NCBI GenBank assembly: GCA_011799875.1
Contig: CM022300.1
Span: 230,836,903 to 230,900,902, forward strand
Origin: Thinopyrum elongatum
Taxonomy: Eukaryota; Streptophyta; Magnoliopsida; Poales; Poaceae
DNA: 64,000 bases
Reading direction: 5' to 3'
Shown here piece after piece: positions 35,752-46,598 of the stretch. Positions within the stretch are counted from its first letter, which is position 1; the number at the start of each line of letters is the position of its first letter. Both the position numbers and the translations under genes were made by a program. The notes below the pieces were generated by a model. It did not search any database. It saw only the letters and a list, made by a program, of their open reading frames with translations, and was not told the DNA's origin.

Positions 35752-38325
35752 TTATGACTTGGTTAGAGGTACGCATTTTGCAATGGGACCTCTCAAATTA
35801 GTCACAAGGGTCTTAGGGACCCAAATAGCATAGAACCGGAATGCATTTCGAGGACCAACAAATTTTGCATAAACTTCTCCATCCTTAGTTTTACGAAGTA
35901 CATAAGATGGAGGCATGAACTCTTTTGGCTTGTTGAGAATGGGCATGCCCCTTATGGCCTTCCCACTAACAACCTTACCTTTCTCCTTGTGCCCTTCTCG
36001 TACAAATGATTCTTTTAGAGGAGTGGTGCACTTTTGAGAGGAAGACGTCTTCTTCTTGCTTGTTCTTGGGTCAAACCCGAGCCCCTCTTTGGCAAACACC
36101 TCATTGTGTTGGCTCAATACCTCATTAAGGTTCTTTTGTCCTTGAGCACATGTCATGAGACCTTTCTCGATTTGAGCCTTGAGAAAGCGATTCTCCTCAA
36201 GAATAGATGCTAGGTCACTACTAGAGTTAGTAGTACATGCATCAATATTGATAATAGGAGAAGAGTAAGCCTTGGAAAGAGTTTCAAGATAAGTAAGCTT
36301 GAGCGTCTCAAAACTCTTTGTAAGAAGGGTGAGCTCCTCTTCCTTAGTCTTGAGAGACACGGATAGAAGCTCACAATCCTTAGAGAGAGATGCGTGAGAC
36401 TTCTCAAGCTTACTTTTATCATTCATCAACTCTACACAAGAGTCCTTAGCCTTTTTCAAGGAGGCAAGATCTTTAGCATGAACATCAATGTTTGCACCAA
36501 TTTTCAAGCATTGTTCATCATTTCGTGCTTCCTCATATTTGACTTTCCGCTCAAGGATTTCATATTTTTCCTTTTCCTCGGTTACGAGGGTTTCGAGTTC
36601 CTTAATGGTGACGGTGTGCTTACCCACCATCTCCATAAGCATACAAAACATAGTGAGCTTCTTTCCTTTGAGGGAGCACATGACCTTATTTAATTTAGCA
36701 AACATGGGGTCATCTATATCATTATCATCACAATTATCCTCCGCATCAAGATACTCATCACTAGGAGTAGAAGGAGTGAAAAGAGGAGGGTTTGACCGTG
36801 GGGTTACCTTGACCTTTTCAGGAGAGTTTTGATCCTCTCCATATTCTACCACGGCTTTTGCCATTAGGCACTTGTGAGCGTTGCCCTTGTAGTCTTTCAT
36901 ATAGTTGTAGGTGACAACATCACCACTCTTGTTGACTAGTCTCAAAGTGTTTTGAGAATCTTGGGCTACTCCGGCAACACCACTAACATCATCTGGATCA
37001 GATTCTTCATGAGCAACCATTGCTTTCCCATCTATCTTCTTGAGCTTGGTGTTCAAAGGGTTTGGCAACTTCTTCTTGGGAAAGGTCTTGGGAAACCTTG
37101 GTTTATCTTCTCTCTTCTCATAAGGGCAATCATTTGAGAAGTGGTTGGTTTCTTCACAGTTGTAGCATTTTCTCACTTTCTTCTTCTGGAATCTTCTCTT
37201 GAATTTTCCCGCGCTAAACTTCTTGACAAAGAGAGCAATGTCTTCATATGAAGGACTCTCATCGGAGTCAATCTCATCACCATCTTCATCCTCATCATCT
37301 TCCTCTTCTTCACTTTGCTCTTCTTCATATACATGCTTGGCCTTCAATGCAAGATTGATTTTTGATGTTGAGGTACCATGCATGGCAAGATGTTTTGTAG
37401 CATTTGCCTTTGACTCTTCAAATAGTTGGAAGGTTGATATGATGTCATCCGGAGTCATTTCCTTGAATCCATGGTGTTGTCTTATGTCCCACACCATTTG
37501 ATGATGATATGGGGCAAGAGCATGAAGCAACTTATCCACGAGAAATCGCTTAGTCAAGTTGAATCCATCTTGAGTCTTGTCACATTCACATGACTCAATG
37601 TCGGCGGTGAGAGTCATGAGACGCTCAAGTAGTTGTTTGGGAGATTCACCTTTCTCCATACAAAAGTTTTGCAATTGACCCTTGGCAATTTCATATTGAG
37701 CAAGCCGGAGAGTGGAGGTACCGGTCTTGGTCCTCACAATGCTATCCCATAATTCCTTGGCACTTGTGATATGTATGTATGGTCTCCTTTGCTTGTCAGT
37801 CATACATCTTCTTATGCACATGGTTGCTGTGTCGTTGAGATTCTTGTCATAAACCTCTCTTGGAGTAAGATTCTTCGGGTCAACAGCTTGGTAGCCATAC
37901 TCCAAGATCTCCAACATCTCATCATTTCCATATCGAAGATGATCCTGCATAGCAACTCTCCACAAAGCAAAATCGGTAGTGTCATCAAGTAAAGGAGGTT
38001 TGCCTTGAGGGTTATACTTAGGTTTCTCTATTTGAGGTCTTGCATAAAGCCAAGGAACACTGGAGTGTTCATTACTAGGAGGTTGTTGGCCAATTGAGGG
38101 AGTAGTCATAGCTGGCCTCGAGGCCGCACCACCAGAAACTGGTGCAAGCATCGTGGTTAGTGTGGCTATCCTCATTTGGACCAAGGCCTCAAGAGAGGCA
38201 TCATGCTCCTCCTTTTGCTTAGCAAGAGCTCGTTCCAGATCCTCTGAAGTGAAGGACTTGGCTTCCGTGGAAGCCGCACCCGTACTCTTCGGATCTGCAA
38301 CAAGGGGAGTCCCATCGGGGTTCAT
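35752..38325 (-). CDS. Sirevirus gag
   Basis: 857 residues, open throughout, with its ATG 36 bases after the primer site. Residues of about 115-315 form the UBN2/copia gag domain (LWRVAMQDHL, then LTADIESCECDKTQDG). An acidic stretch follows, then a CX2CX4HX4C zinc knuckle (CYNCEETNHFSNDC, about residue 405). Residues of about 580-710 are a long coiled coil rich in Lys, Glu and Leu. The C-terminus ends in a Lys-rich region and a conserved WVPK-like block before the stop. Gag forms the virus-like particle and binds RNA. The extended C-terminal half is typical of Sireviruses. This is the only long intact coding frame in the window. Confidence 0.9.
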   Translation of the reverse strand: MNPDGTPLVADPKSTGAASTEAKSFTSEDLERALAKQKEEHDASLEALVQMRIATLTTMLAPVSGGAASRPAMTTPSIGQQPPSNEHSSVPWLYARPQIEKPKYNPQGKPPLLDDTTDFALWRVAMQDHLRYGNDEMLEILEYGYQAVDPKNLTPREVYDKNLNDTATMCIRRCMTDKQRRPYIHITSAKELWDSIVRTKTGTSTLRLAQYEIAKGQLQNFCMEKGESPKQLLERLMTLTADIESCECDKTQDGFNLTKRFLVDKLLHALAPYHHQMVWDIRQHHGFKEMTPDDIISTFQLFEESKANATKHLAMHGTSTSKINLALKAKHVYEEEQSEEEEDDEDEDGDEIDSDESPSYEDIALFVKKFSAGKFKRRFQKKKVRKCYNCEETNHFSNDCPYEKREDKPRFPKTFPKKKLPNPLNTKLKKIDGKAMVAHEESDPDDVSGVAGVAQDSQNTLRLVNKSGDVVTYNYMKDYKGNAHKCLMAKAVVEYGEDQNSPEKVKVTPRSNPPLFTPSTPSDEYLDAEDNCDDNDIDDPMFAKLNKVMCSLKGKKLTMFCMLMEMVGKHTVTIKELETLVTEEKEKYEILERKVKYEEARNDEQCLKIGANIDVHAKDLASLKKAKDSCVELMNDKSKLEKSHASLSKDCELLSVSLKTKEEELTLLTKSFETLKLTYLETLSKAYSSPIINIDACTTNSSSDLASILEENRFLKAQIEKGLMTCAQGQKNLNEVLSQHNEVFAKEGLGFDPRTSKKKTSSSQKCTTPLKESFVREGHKEKGKVVSGKAIRGMPILNKPKEFMPPSYVLRKTKDGEVYAKFVGPRNAFRFYAIWVPKTLVTNLRGPIAKCVPLTKS

Positions 38326-38360
38326 CTTGCTCTAGGGCGGTTAAGCCACAAGAATAGAGC

Positions 38361-38377
38361 ACGAGGCTCTGATACCA
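38361..38377 (-). other. primer binding site, initiator tRNA-Met
   Basis: The minus strand reads TGGTATCAGAGCCTCGT two bases after the 5' LTR. The first 12 bases are the classic plant initiator-Met primer site. This fixes the element's orientation as minus. Confidence 0.93.
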
Positions 38378-38379
38378 AT

Positions 38380-39936
38380 TGAAAGGATTGAGATGGACCT
38401 AGAGGGGGGGGGGGGTGAATAGGTACAATTACAAATTTTAATTCTTACTTAGCAATTTTAGGCAATAATGCAGAATAGGAAAGTGAGCCTAACAATTGCA
38501 AGTATGATGCTAAGAGCTAAGCAGGATAAACAAGTAACACAAGTATGAGTAAGCAAGCACAATATGATATAAGTAAGTGCTAGGAGACAAGTGACCACAA
38601 GTAGAGAGTTAGGGTTAGGAATAACCGCAACTCCGGGAGACGAGGATGTATGCCGATGTTCACTTCCTTGGAGGGAAGCTACGTCACCGTTAGAGAGGTG
38701 GATGTTACCACGAAGGCACACCAACGCCACGAAGGCTCACCCTATTCTCCCTTTGAGACAACACCACGAAGGCGTTTCACAACCACTAGTGGTAGACCTT
38801 GGGGTGGTCTCCAAACCCTCACAAACTTTTCCGGGGGTAATCACAGTGGTCGATTCCTCTCCGAAAGACTCCTACCGCCTAGGAGTCTCCAACCTCCAAG
38901 AGTAACAAGAACGTTGGGAAATGCTCAAGAACTTGCTCAAATCACGAATTCTTTTGGTGAGAAGAAGGGGAAGGAGTGGATCTATCACTTGATTGGAGAA
39001 CTTCTCTCAAATGTTCCCAATCCTTTGGGGATCTAGGATTTGGTGTAGGGAATCAAGAGAGGGAGTGAGATGTGTTCTTAGAAAGCTCAAAGTGAATGGT
39101 CAACCCCATCCCGTGAGAGGGAGGAGGCTATTTATAGTGATAGTGTAAAACTGACCGTTTGAGCCACACAGTGTACTGGAGCTGTCGGACGTCCGGTGAG
39201 TACCGGACGCCTGGTGACTCAGATTGGACCGGACGTCCGGCCGGGCCGCCGGTCGTCCGGTCGCTGGAAATCCTACCAGGCCACAGAAGAGGCACGAGGC
39301 ACACAGCCAGCGGATGTCCGGAAGAAGCCGGTCGTCCGGTGGCCGGACATCCGGTGAGGTCGGAAATCCGCTAATCAACCTTCTGTTAGGGTAGTACCGG
39401 ACATCTGGAGAAGAACGGTCGTCCGGTGACCGGTTGTCCGTTGAGACCGGACATCCGCTAATTTATATTCTGTGAGGATGCACCGGACACCCGGGGAGAG
39501 CCGGATGCCCGGTCGGCTGTGAGAGGTTGGACGTCCGTAGACATTCGGACGTCCGGTGATAGCTGAACCTACTAGCTTAGAATCATACCAGTTTTTCTGC
39601 ACAAGGTAGAGAAAGAATTAGAGATGAAACAGAGATGCTGAGAGAGGATATTCTGTGGGTTTTGAGCAAGTTCTTTCACGAAATCCGACAATCCCCTCTT
39701 AATAGTGCGGGATCCCTATACTCAAGAACAAACCAAAAATAAAAAAGGAGCCGAAGCTTTTGTCTTTGTCTTGTATCTCTGCTCTTGAGTGATATATAAA
39801 TATATATGTCCATATTCATGATCCACACACGACCCTTGAGATATAATCCTGAGATTTACTTGATAAACATGATTAGTCCCAAAATGCATGTTGTCATCAA
39901 CATCAAAATACGATTAAGGGCATGATTGCACTTTCA
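38380..39936 (-). repeat. 5' LTR of the Sirevirus
   Basis: 1557 bp, colinear with 28090-29647. A minus-strand TATA box (TATAAATAG) lies at about 39136-39128. The GTCCGG cluster is at 39184-39565. There are about 24 substitutions and a 1-base indel against the other LTR, mostly transitions and often at CG sites. Confidence 0.92.
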
Positions 39937-40791
39937 CCAACTCTAATTTTTAAAATGAATTTCCTTTTTGTGTGTCCGTACCGCTCATGAAGCGGCAGGG
40001 GGTGGCCAATATTTTTCCATGCTAGATGTGTTATTCTCAAGATGAGTGTTTATTCACTTGTCATTGCACGAGAGTGTGGCGGTAATAGGGATGCCCAGTC
40101 CCGAAATGAAAAGAAATTTACTTTATGTTGTCAAATAATAAATTCCTTGGAAAGTGTTGGTATGGAAGGCACCCGTGGATATGACTAGCCATGGATTGTG
40201 AAAGAATGGTGGAAAAAGGAATAAACTTTATTTTATGTTTGGGAACCGCCTATGTTGTATCTAGCATGGAAAGTATTGGGAACTACTCGGTTTTTCGTTG
40301 ACGGGAAAAGCAGGCCTCTCAAAATATTTTTATCTCTCAATTTAAAGCTTTGAGCTCTGGCACCTCTACAAATCTCTGGTTCTCTCTACGAAGGGCCTAT
40401 CTAATTACTTTTATGCAATTTTTATTATTATTTGAGTCTCCATCTTCTCTTATAAAGCACCAACGAGGGAGCACTATGATCATACTTGTGCATTGGATGT
40501 AGCTAATATTCGAGTGTGTTTCATGAATGGATCAATGATTGAGCATGATGGGCTAGGGATAGCTTTCTTTAGTGTTGATATTTTGAAAGACATGGTTGCT
40601 TGTTGATATGCTTGAGTATTGAAGTCTTCATGTCAATTATAGACTAGTGCTTTGAACCATCTAAAAGTCCAAATGTCCATGCTATAAAAGAAAAGAATAT
40701 GTGATGAACATGTTAGACATCATTCCACATCAAAATTCTGTTTTTATCATTTACCTACTCGAGGACAAGCAGGAATTAAGCTTGGGGATGC
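39937..40791 (+). other. internal region of the host LTR element, right of the copia
   Basis: Resumes the match to 13727-14707 at the exact base where the left part stopped, after the duplicated CCAAC. A short deletion relative to the other copy lies near 40735. It ends in the purine-rich AAGCTTGGGGATGC before the 3' LTR. No coding region. Confidence 0.85.
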
Positions 40792-42370
40792 TGATACGTC
40801 TCCAACGTATCTATAATTTTTTATTGTTCCATGCTGTTATATTATCATTCTTAGATGTTTTATATTCATTTTATAGCAACTTTATATCATTTTTTGGGAC
40901 TAACCTATTGACATAGTGACCAGTGCCAGTTGCTGTTTTTTGCTTGTTTTTTACTTCGCAGAATATCCATATCAAACGGAGTCCAAACGCAGCGAAACTT
41001 TTTGGAGAATTTTTTAGTCCAGAAGACAACTTGGGAGCCAAGGAAGTGCACGAGGGGAGGCCCGTGGGGCCCAACACCCACCTGGGCACGCTAGAGGCCC
41101 CTGGCGCACCCTGATGGGTGGTAGGGCCCACGGAGGTCTCATCCACCGCCTCTCAGCTCTATAAATACTCAGATATTCCAGAAACCCTAGGGGAGTCGTC
41201 GAAACACAATTTCAGCCACCGCAAGTTCCAGAACCACGAGATCCAATCTAGAGCCCTATTCCGGCACTTTGCCGGAGGAGAACACGATCACGAAGGGGTT
41301 CATCATCCTCATTGGTGCTCCTCCGATGATGCCTGAGTAGTTCACCATAGGCCTACGAGTCTGTAGGCAGTATCTATATGGCTTCTTCTCTCTTTTTGAT
41401 TCTCAATACAATGTTCTCCTCGTTCTTCTTGGAGATCTATTTGATGTAATGTCTTTTTGCGGTGTGTTTGTTGGGATCCGATGAAGTGCGAGTTTATGAT
41501 CAGATCTATCTATGAATATTATTTGAGTTTTCTTTGATCTCTTATATGCATGATTGTTATTGCCTCGTATTCCTTCTCTGAAACTTTGGTTTGGTTTGGG
41601 CAACTAGATTGATTTTTCTTGCAATGAGAAGAGGTGCTTTGTGATGGGTTCGATCTTGCGGTGTCCGCACCCAGTGACAGAAGGGGCAGTGAGGCATGCA
41701 TGTATCATTGCTATTAAAGATAAAAAAATGGGGTCTATTCCTACATGAATAGATCTTGTCTACATCATGTCATCGTTCTTATTGTATTACTCCGTTCTTG
41801 ATGTACTTAATACACTAGATGCATGCTGGATAGCGGTCGATGTGTGGAGTAATAGTAGTAGATGCAGGCAGGAGTTGGTCTACTAGTCTTGGACGTGATG
41901 CCTATATACATGATCATTGGCTTGGATATCGTCATAATTATTTGCTCTTCTATCAATTGCCCAACAGTAATTACCACCGTATGCAATTTTCTCGAGAGAA
42001 GCCACTAGTGAAATCTACGGCCCCCGGGTCTATCTTTTATCATATTGTTTTCAGATCTATTATTCCAAAAACCCAAAAATACCTTGCTGCACTTTTTATT
42101 TACTTATTTTATTTCGTGTTTTTGCTAGATCTATTTATCCAATCTCATACAATTTTACCTATCTTTTTACCATGGAAGGATTGACAACCCCTCTTACGCA
42201 TTGGGTTGTAAGTATTTGTTCTTTGTGTGCAGGTACCGTTTACATAGTGTTGCTTGGTTCTCCTACTGGATTGATAACCTTGGTTTCATAACTAAGGGAA
42301 ATACTTACCGTTGCTGTGCTGCACCATCCTCTCCTTTTCGGGAAAATACCAACGCAGATAGAAGCAATCA
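40792..42370 (+). repeat. 3' LTR of the large non-autonomous element
   Basis: 1579 bp, TGATACGTCTCC...GAAGCAATCA. The TATA box (TATAAATA) is at 41160-41167. Aligns end to end with 23744-25325. Confidence 0.87.
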
Positions 42371-43022
42371 CTGCTCTATTTAGTTATCTCATTACTTTTT
42401 GTGCCGTAAAATGATAAGTGTTTAATCGTTTGTCGAATGTAGGTGCTCTAACATTAGAAGTCATTTGCTTTACCCGAAGACGTAGTGTTCAATTGCTTGG
42501 TGCCTTTCGATTCGTCGGTCATTGAGAATATTTCACTCGGAGCAAGAAAGGTATATAACGCAATCATCCCTTTGACATCGTCATTGAGGAAGCTTAAATT
42601 CTGCAAAACTACTGATCTTAATTATGTGTTTGTCCTATTACACCCGGATTTAGTCAGATCCAATTCGAGGGATTTTTAGGTTCATTAATCAAGCCTTAGC
42701 AGAAGAACTTGACAAGTTTCCAACAATTAAAGATCCAGATCACGAAATTGCATTTCAATTAAATACTGTTTATTTTTCTCTGCCTAGTATTGACGGTGGT
42801 CTTATTTTATTATATGGGAAAACTATTGCTCTTAATTATGTACTTAGATGTTAGAATATCACTATCTTTGTATTCACGCATCCTAGGATCCCAGCTATTG
42901 GTTCTTTGCAGTCATAACGGAGTTGGTATTGTTATTGCTATAGTTGTTTCCATTGAAAGAAACACTACCTAGTTATTATTATTGTATTAATTTTGTTTTC
43001 ATTGGGTATAGTAGTGATGGAT
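42371..43022. other. unassigned DNA before the Harbinger-like exon
   Basis: No definite gene. A frame at 42485-42679 (64 codons) follows a splice-acceptor-like TGTAG near 42442 and could be an exon of a decayed gene, but I do not recognise it. Confidence 0.4.
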
Positions 43023-43372
43023 TATCTCGCAAGAAGAAGAAGACGATGAACTATTCTTCCTTTAGGTTCCTGCTTTATATGCTTGCCTTTATGAGGAAAA
43101 GCATCCAGTTCACACATCATCTTTATCCGGGGCTGCAAAGGTTAAGGAAATATTAGAAGGCCATGAGAGTTGGTCTAGGGTTGAGTTTCGGATCGAACCT
43201 GAAATTTTTAGGTCTATCGCGGATTATGTTAGAAGAGAGAATCTATTGAAGGGCATGTCGTGGGTTGCTGTCGAGGAGCAATTGGCAATGTTTATGTACA
43301 TGATTTCGCCCAATGCTAGTAATCAAGATCTACAAAAAATACTTCCAACACAGCGCATAAACAATTCATAGG
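43023..43372 (+). pseudogene. PIF/Harbinger-type DUF8040 exon fragment
   Basis: One frame starting in an acidic EEEDDELFFL segment, broken by a TAG near 43068, then running through KVKEILEGHESWSRVEFRIE and VEEQLAMFMYMISPNASNQD to a stop at about 43370. This is the N-terminal region (DUF8040) of plant Harbinger-derived nucleases. The catalytic DDE part that should follow is absent. In this family the N-terminal region precedes the nuclease domain. It may be a remnant of a PIF/Harbinger transposon or of a domesticated relative. The right end of such an element may be the AAACCAAACGAGGCC at 44525-44537. Confidence 0.72.
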
Positions 43373-44565
43373 AAGGTAAACAACACATCGCACAATGCTG
43401 CTCCTACTCATTTTGAATCTTCTCCATGGCTCTGTTATGTTGGATGTGCCCCAAGAAGCTTCTTTCTTAATGCTCATCTGTTGATTTTTGTTGTCAAAAT
43501 ATTATTTGGATGCTGCTCATGCTTATTTTGAATTTTGACAAATCTCAGTTCTCTGGATGTTCTTTATAACTATGGAGAATCACATGAAGTTCAGATGTTG
43601 GCATATCTAATAAGTTGTATGTTTGAACAATGCCTTTATCGATGTGTGGTAGGAGCTTTCTTTCGTTAATGGTTGGCTCAACTTCTCAAGGTCTGAGAAT
43701 TATGTCTAGGATCTGCACTATGTGTTGCGCTGACTGATCGTTTCTGAAACCTGAACATAAGTGCTTTGTGTCGAAGTCACATAGATTCGAGTACTTTGTA
43801 CATGTTTGTATGCATCTACTCCTTTTGCATCTTATGATAATTAGATGTATGCTTATTGGTATGGCATGGTTGCACCTATGCAAAGGAGAACAAGTTTTTT
43901 TTTGCTCACCGACGAGAAATATAGTCTTGGCAATGACACAATGCACAACTCGAGTGTCAGTTTACTAAAACTATTGCATTGATGCTAACCTCCTCACTTT
44001 TGTTTGTAGTTCGGCCAACATAGAGCTGCGGTACTTGGTGTCTACGTGGAGGAAAAGACCTTATCAGTACTATTGACCATCGCCTTGTAACTCATTTTCT
44101 TTAGAAGTGTCTCGGCGTCAGACACGACAACTTGAGAATCGTTAGCTACTGTCTTTGTGCTAGCTAAACTTGAACTTTAGTTGTAACGTGCAGTTCTAAA
44201 ATTATTTGTGTACTGAAATTTGATTTTTTTATGTGCCTGTAATGGGTTTTGTGGTACTATTTCAGAATTATTTGTGTAATTAAATTTGTGTAATGGATTA
44301 CTTTTGTGTATTATTTCAGAAAAAAGTTGTAATGGGTTTTGTGGTGTTTTTTCAGAATTATTTGTGTAATGGGTTTTGTTGCAATATGAGGGATTTCTTC
44401 CCTGCCGTTGTTGCCTTTTGGCACCAGGTATAGTGGGGACTTCTCCTCTGTGGTGGGAGGGATCTCACATACCCAGGAAAACCTCCCCTAGGGGCTTGCT
44501 GCCCAGGGTTCTATTGCCCTTGAAACCAAACGAGGCCTACATGTGGAAGCGGATTTGTTGCACCC
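43373..44565. other. non-coding remainder of the Harbinger-like region
   Basis: No coding region. An AATTATTTGTGTAAT-type motif recurs at about 44200-44370, and a TTTGTTTGTAG acceptor-like site is near 44012. The GC-rich stretch 44395-44540 ending CCAAACGAGGCC looks like a transposon terminus, but no matching left end was found. Confidence 0.45.
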
Positions 44566-44927
44566 GGGTGCTCCACACCCCTATACGAATATTAAATTCA
44601 AAAAAAATATCGAGAAATTTGAAAAAAAATCTGACATTTTGGGATATCAAACCTGGGTTACCGATCTACTTCCGTGTGAAATTTCATGAAAAAATATAAA
44701 GAAATGTATTCGTGGCAAAAAAGAAAAAAAATTCCTATGTATAGAAAAAAAACTGTTTGGACAGATTTTTGTTCGGACAGTATTTCCTTCGCCACATATA
44801 CGTTTTCTGGTATTTTTTCATGAAATTTCACACGGAAGTAGATTGAGAAACCAGTTTTGATATCCCGAAATTTCAGATTTTTTTTAATTTTTTACATTAA
44901 ATATTCGTATAGGGGTGTGGAGCACCC
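44566..44927. mobile_element. long inverted-repeat (hairpin) element
   Basis: The left arm (44566-44705) starting GGGTGCTCCACACCCCTATA is matched by the reverse complement of the right arm (44788-44927). Arms are about 140 bases with a modest number of mismatches and a central loop of about 80. The whole could fold as one hairpin. It has the form of a foldback or MITE. No site duplication is clear. Confidence 0.85.
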
Positions 44928-44948
44928 AAGAGGTCCTATGTATTTTCC

Positions 44949-46547
44949 CACTACAGGTGCGCTAACTTGTTCGGCGCGGTTAGTTTGGTGTCTAAACTTG
45001 AAAAATACACAAAAGTGGTGCCATAACTTGTCTGGGTGTTCAAATACGGTGCATCTGGACGTATGCCGCTGTATCGAGTGCCCACGTGGCATGCCAGCAT
45101 GTCGCTGGGCCATATGTCAGTGGTTGCAGGCGCTAGACGCGTGTTGTGAGCTATGCGTGCTGTTTTTTTTACAGGAATGCCCCTGTATTTTAATTAAATC
45201 TCACAAAAAATACCCCTTAGTTTTAATTAATACTCGCAAAAAATACAAGGAAGCGAGCGTGCAGGGAATTCGAACATGGGACATCCTCATCGCGTGACAA
45301 TCGAGCGGACCAAGCGGCCACGGTCTGGTTTGCGCTTAATTATCAGCGAGCAGTTTATATAGATGATTGCACGTATCGCTCTGCATATGCTTTTACTGGA
45401 GTAATTTTCTTTTTATTTATTTCCAAGTTACTATCTTGTTTTTCTTAGAGTGAAGTTTCGTTTTAGTTTTCATGATACATAAATTTTTCCATATGAAAAC
45501 ATAAAATAATTATCAATATGAAATTATTGTTTATTTTATATCTCTATTCTATTTCCATTATTGTGTACTTTGAAGAGATAAACATGAACTTTTTTCTAAA
45601 ATTGATGTGGAACTAAAAGTTGAGCAATTTTTGAAATACACGTTCACGTTCACGTTCATGTTCATTTTTCATTTTCATATTATTTTAGAAAAAGCTCACT
45701 GTGTTTTTTGAAAATGTTGAATGCGTATTTAAAAAATATTGTGTAATATTATTCTTAAATTTCTACAAACACGCTTAACATGTTAGTACATTTCTATAAT
45801 TTATTATTGTCACGCAATAATATTTAATACATGTTGAACAGTTTTTAAAATACAATATTGTCAATTTTAAATAATTGTGCATTTTAAAAATAGAATGAAG
45901 ATACACAATAATTGTTCGTGCTTATGGTCCTCAATGAAGATGCTTATGGTTCAACTTTTTATGTCCACATAAATTTTAGGAAAAATTCACTCGAAATGGG
46001 AAAATTTATGTATCATGAAATTAAACAGAAACTTCACTCGAAAAAATCCGAAGCAGTACTTCGAAAAAACTGTAGAAAACATGTGCAAAGCGATATGTGG
46101 AATCGTGCATAAGTTGCTAGCTAGCAGTTAAATGTAAACTGAAGTGTGGCCTCTTGGTCCGCTTGTTTGTTAGGCAGGCAGGTGGTCCGTGCGAAATCCC
46201 TTCATGCCAACTTGTGTTTATATTTTTGTGAGAATTAATTAAAGTACAGGCGAGTTCCGGTAAAAAAAACAGCGTGTGTCCAGTGCTCGTAACTATTTTT
46301 TTCAAGAATTAATTAAAGTTCAAGGGCATTTCTGTAAAAAAAACTACGCGCACAGCTCACCGCGCGATCGCAGCTAGTGACATGTGGCCCAGCAACACGC
46401 TGGCATGCCACACAGGCATTTGATACGGCGGCATACGTCTAGAGGCACCGTATTTGAACGCCCAGACAAGTTACGACACCACTTTTATGTATTTTTCAAG
46501 TTTAGCACCAAACTGATCGCGCCGGACAAGTTAGGGCACCTGTAGTG
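44949..46547. mobile_element. Mutator-like non-autonomous element with long terminal inverted repeats
   Basis: The ends CACTACAGGTGC and GCACCTGTAGTG open inverted repeats of at least 200 bases (44949-about 45180 and about 46320-46547), roughly 85% alike by eye. The interior is AT-rich with no transposase. Long inverted ends suggest a Mutator-type element. CACTA elements begin with similar letters but have short ends and a 3-bp duplication, not seen here. The flanks share TATTT-like bases, a possible decayed 9-bp duplication. Confidence 0.7.
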
Positions 46548-46598
46548 TATTTAACTCAAATGTTTTCTTTTCTAACAGTAGGGAGCGGGGGCGAGTTT

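Larger units (their letters stand above)
28090..39936 (-). mobile_element. Ty1/copia retrotransposon, Sirevirus (SIRE/Maximus) lineage, full length
   Basis: 11.85 kb, minus orientation, flanked by CCAAC on both sides (28085-28089 and 39937-39941). The LTRs are 1558 and 1557 bp. In transcription order: 5' LTR (right), initiator-Met primer site, gag, pol (PR-IN-RT-RNaseH, the copia order), env-like gene, polypurine tracts, 3' LTR (left). A large gag with coiled coil, an extra env-like gene, repeated AGGGGGAG purine motifs and CCGGAC...GTCCGG palindromes fit Sireviruses. Pol has in-frame stops, so this copy is probably inactive. By hand count the LTRs differ at about 24 positions. Confidence 0.92.
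23744..42370 (+). mobile_element. large non-autonomous LTR retrotransposon with nested copia insertion
   Basis: Two similar LTRs (23744-25325 and 40792-42370), both starting TGATAC and ending AATCA, bracket an internal region with a tRNA-Asp primer site and a purine tract (AAGCTTGGGGATGC) just before the 3' LTR. Without the Sirevirus (28090-39936 plus one CCAAC) it would be about 6.8 kb. It encodes no protease, reverse transcriptase or integrase. The flanking 5 bases are CCACT and CTGCT, which match at three positions only, so the site duplication is imperfect or lost. Confidence 0.85.

Noticed and set aside
42371..44565. An intact host gene between the LTR element and the hairpin
   Set aside because: Only one exon-like segment is recognisable, with an in-frame stop and no catalytic domain.
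45245..45310. tRNA-like sequence (GAATTCGAACATGGGAC and surroundings)
   Set aside because: The T-loop-like TTCGAA is present, but no consistent T-stem, anticodon stem or acceptor stem can be paired on either strand.
44949..46547. Calling this a CACTA element from its CACTACAGG start
   Set aside because: The inverted ends exceed 200 bp and no 3-bp duplication is present. Mutator-like fits better.
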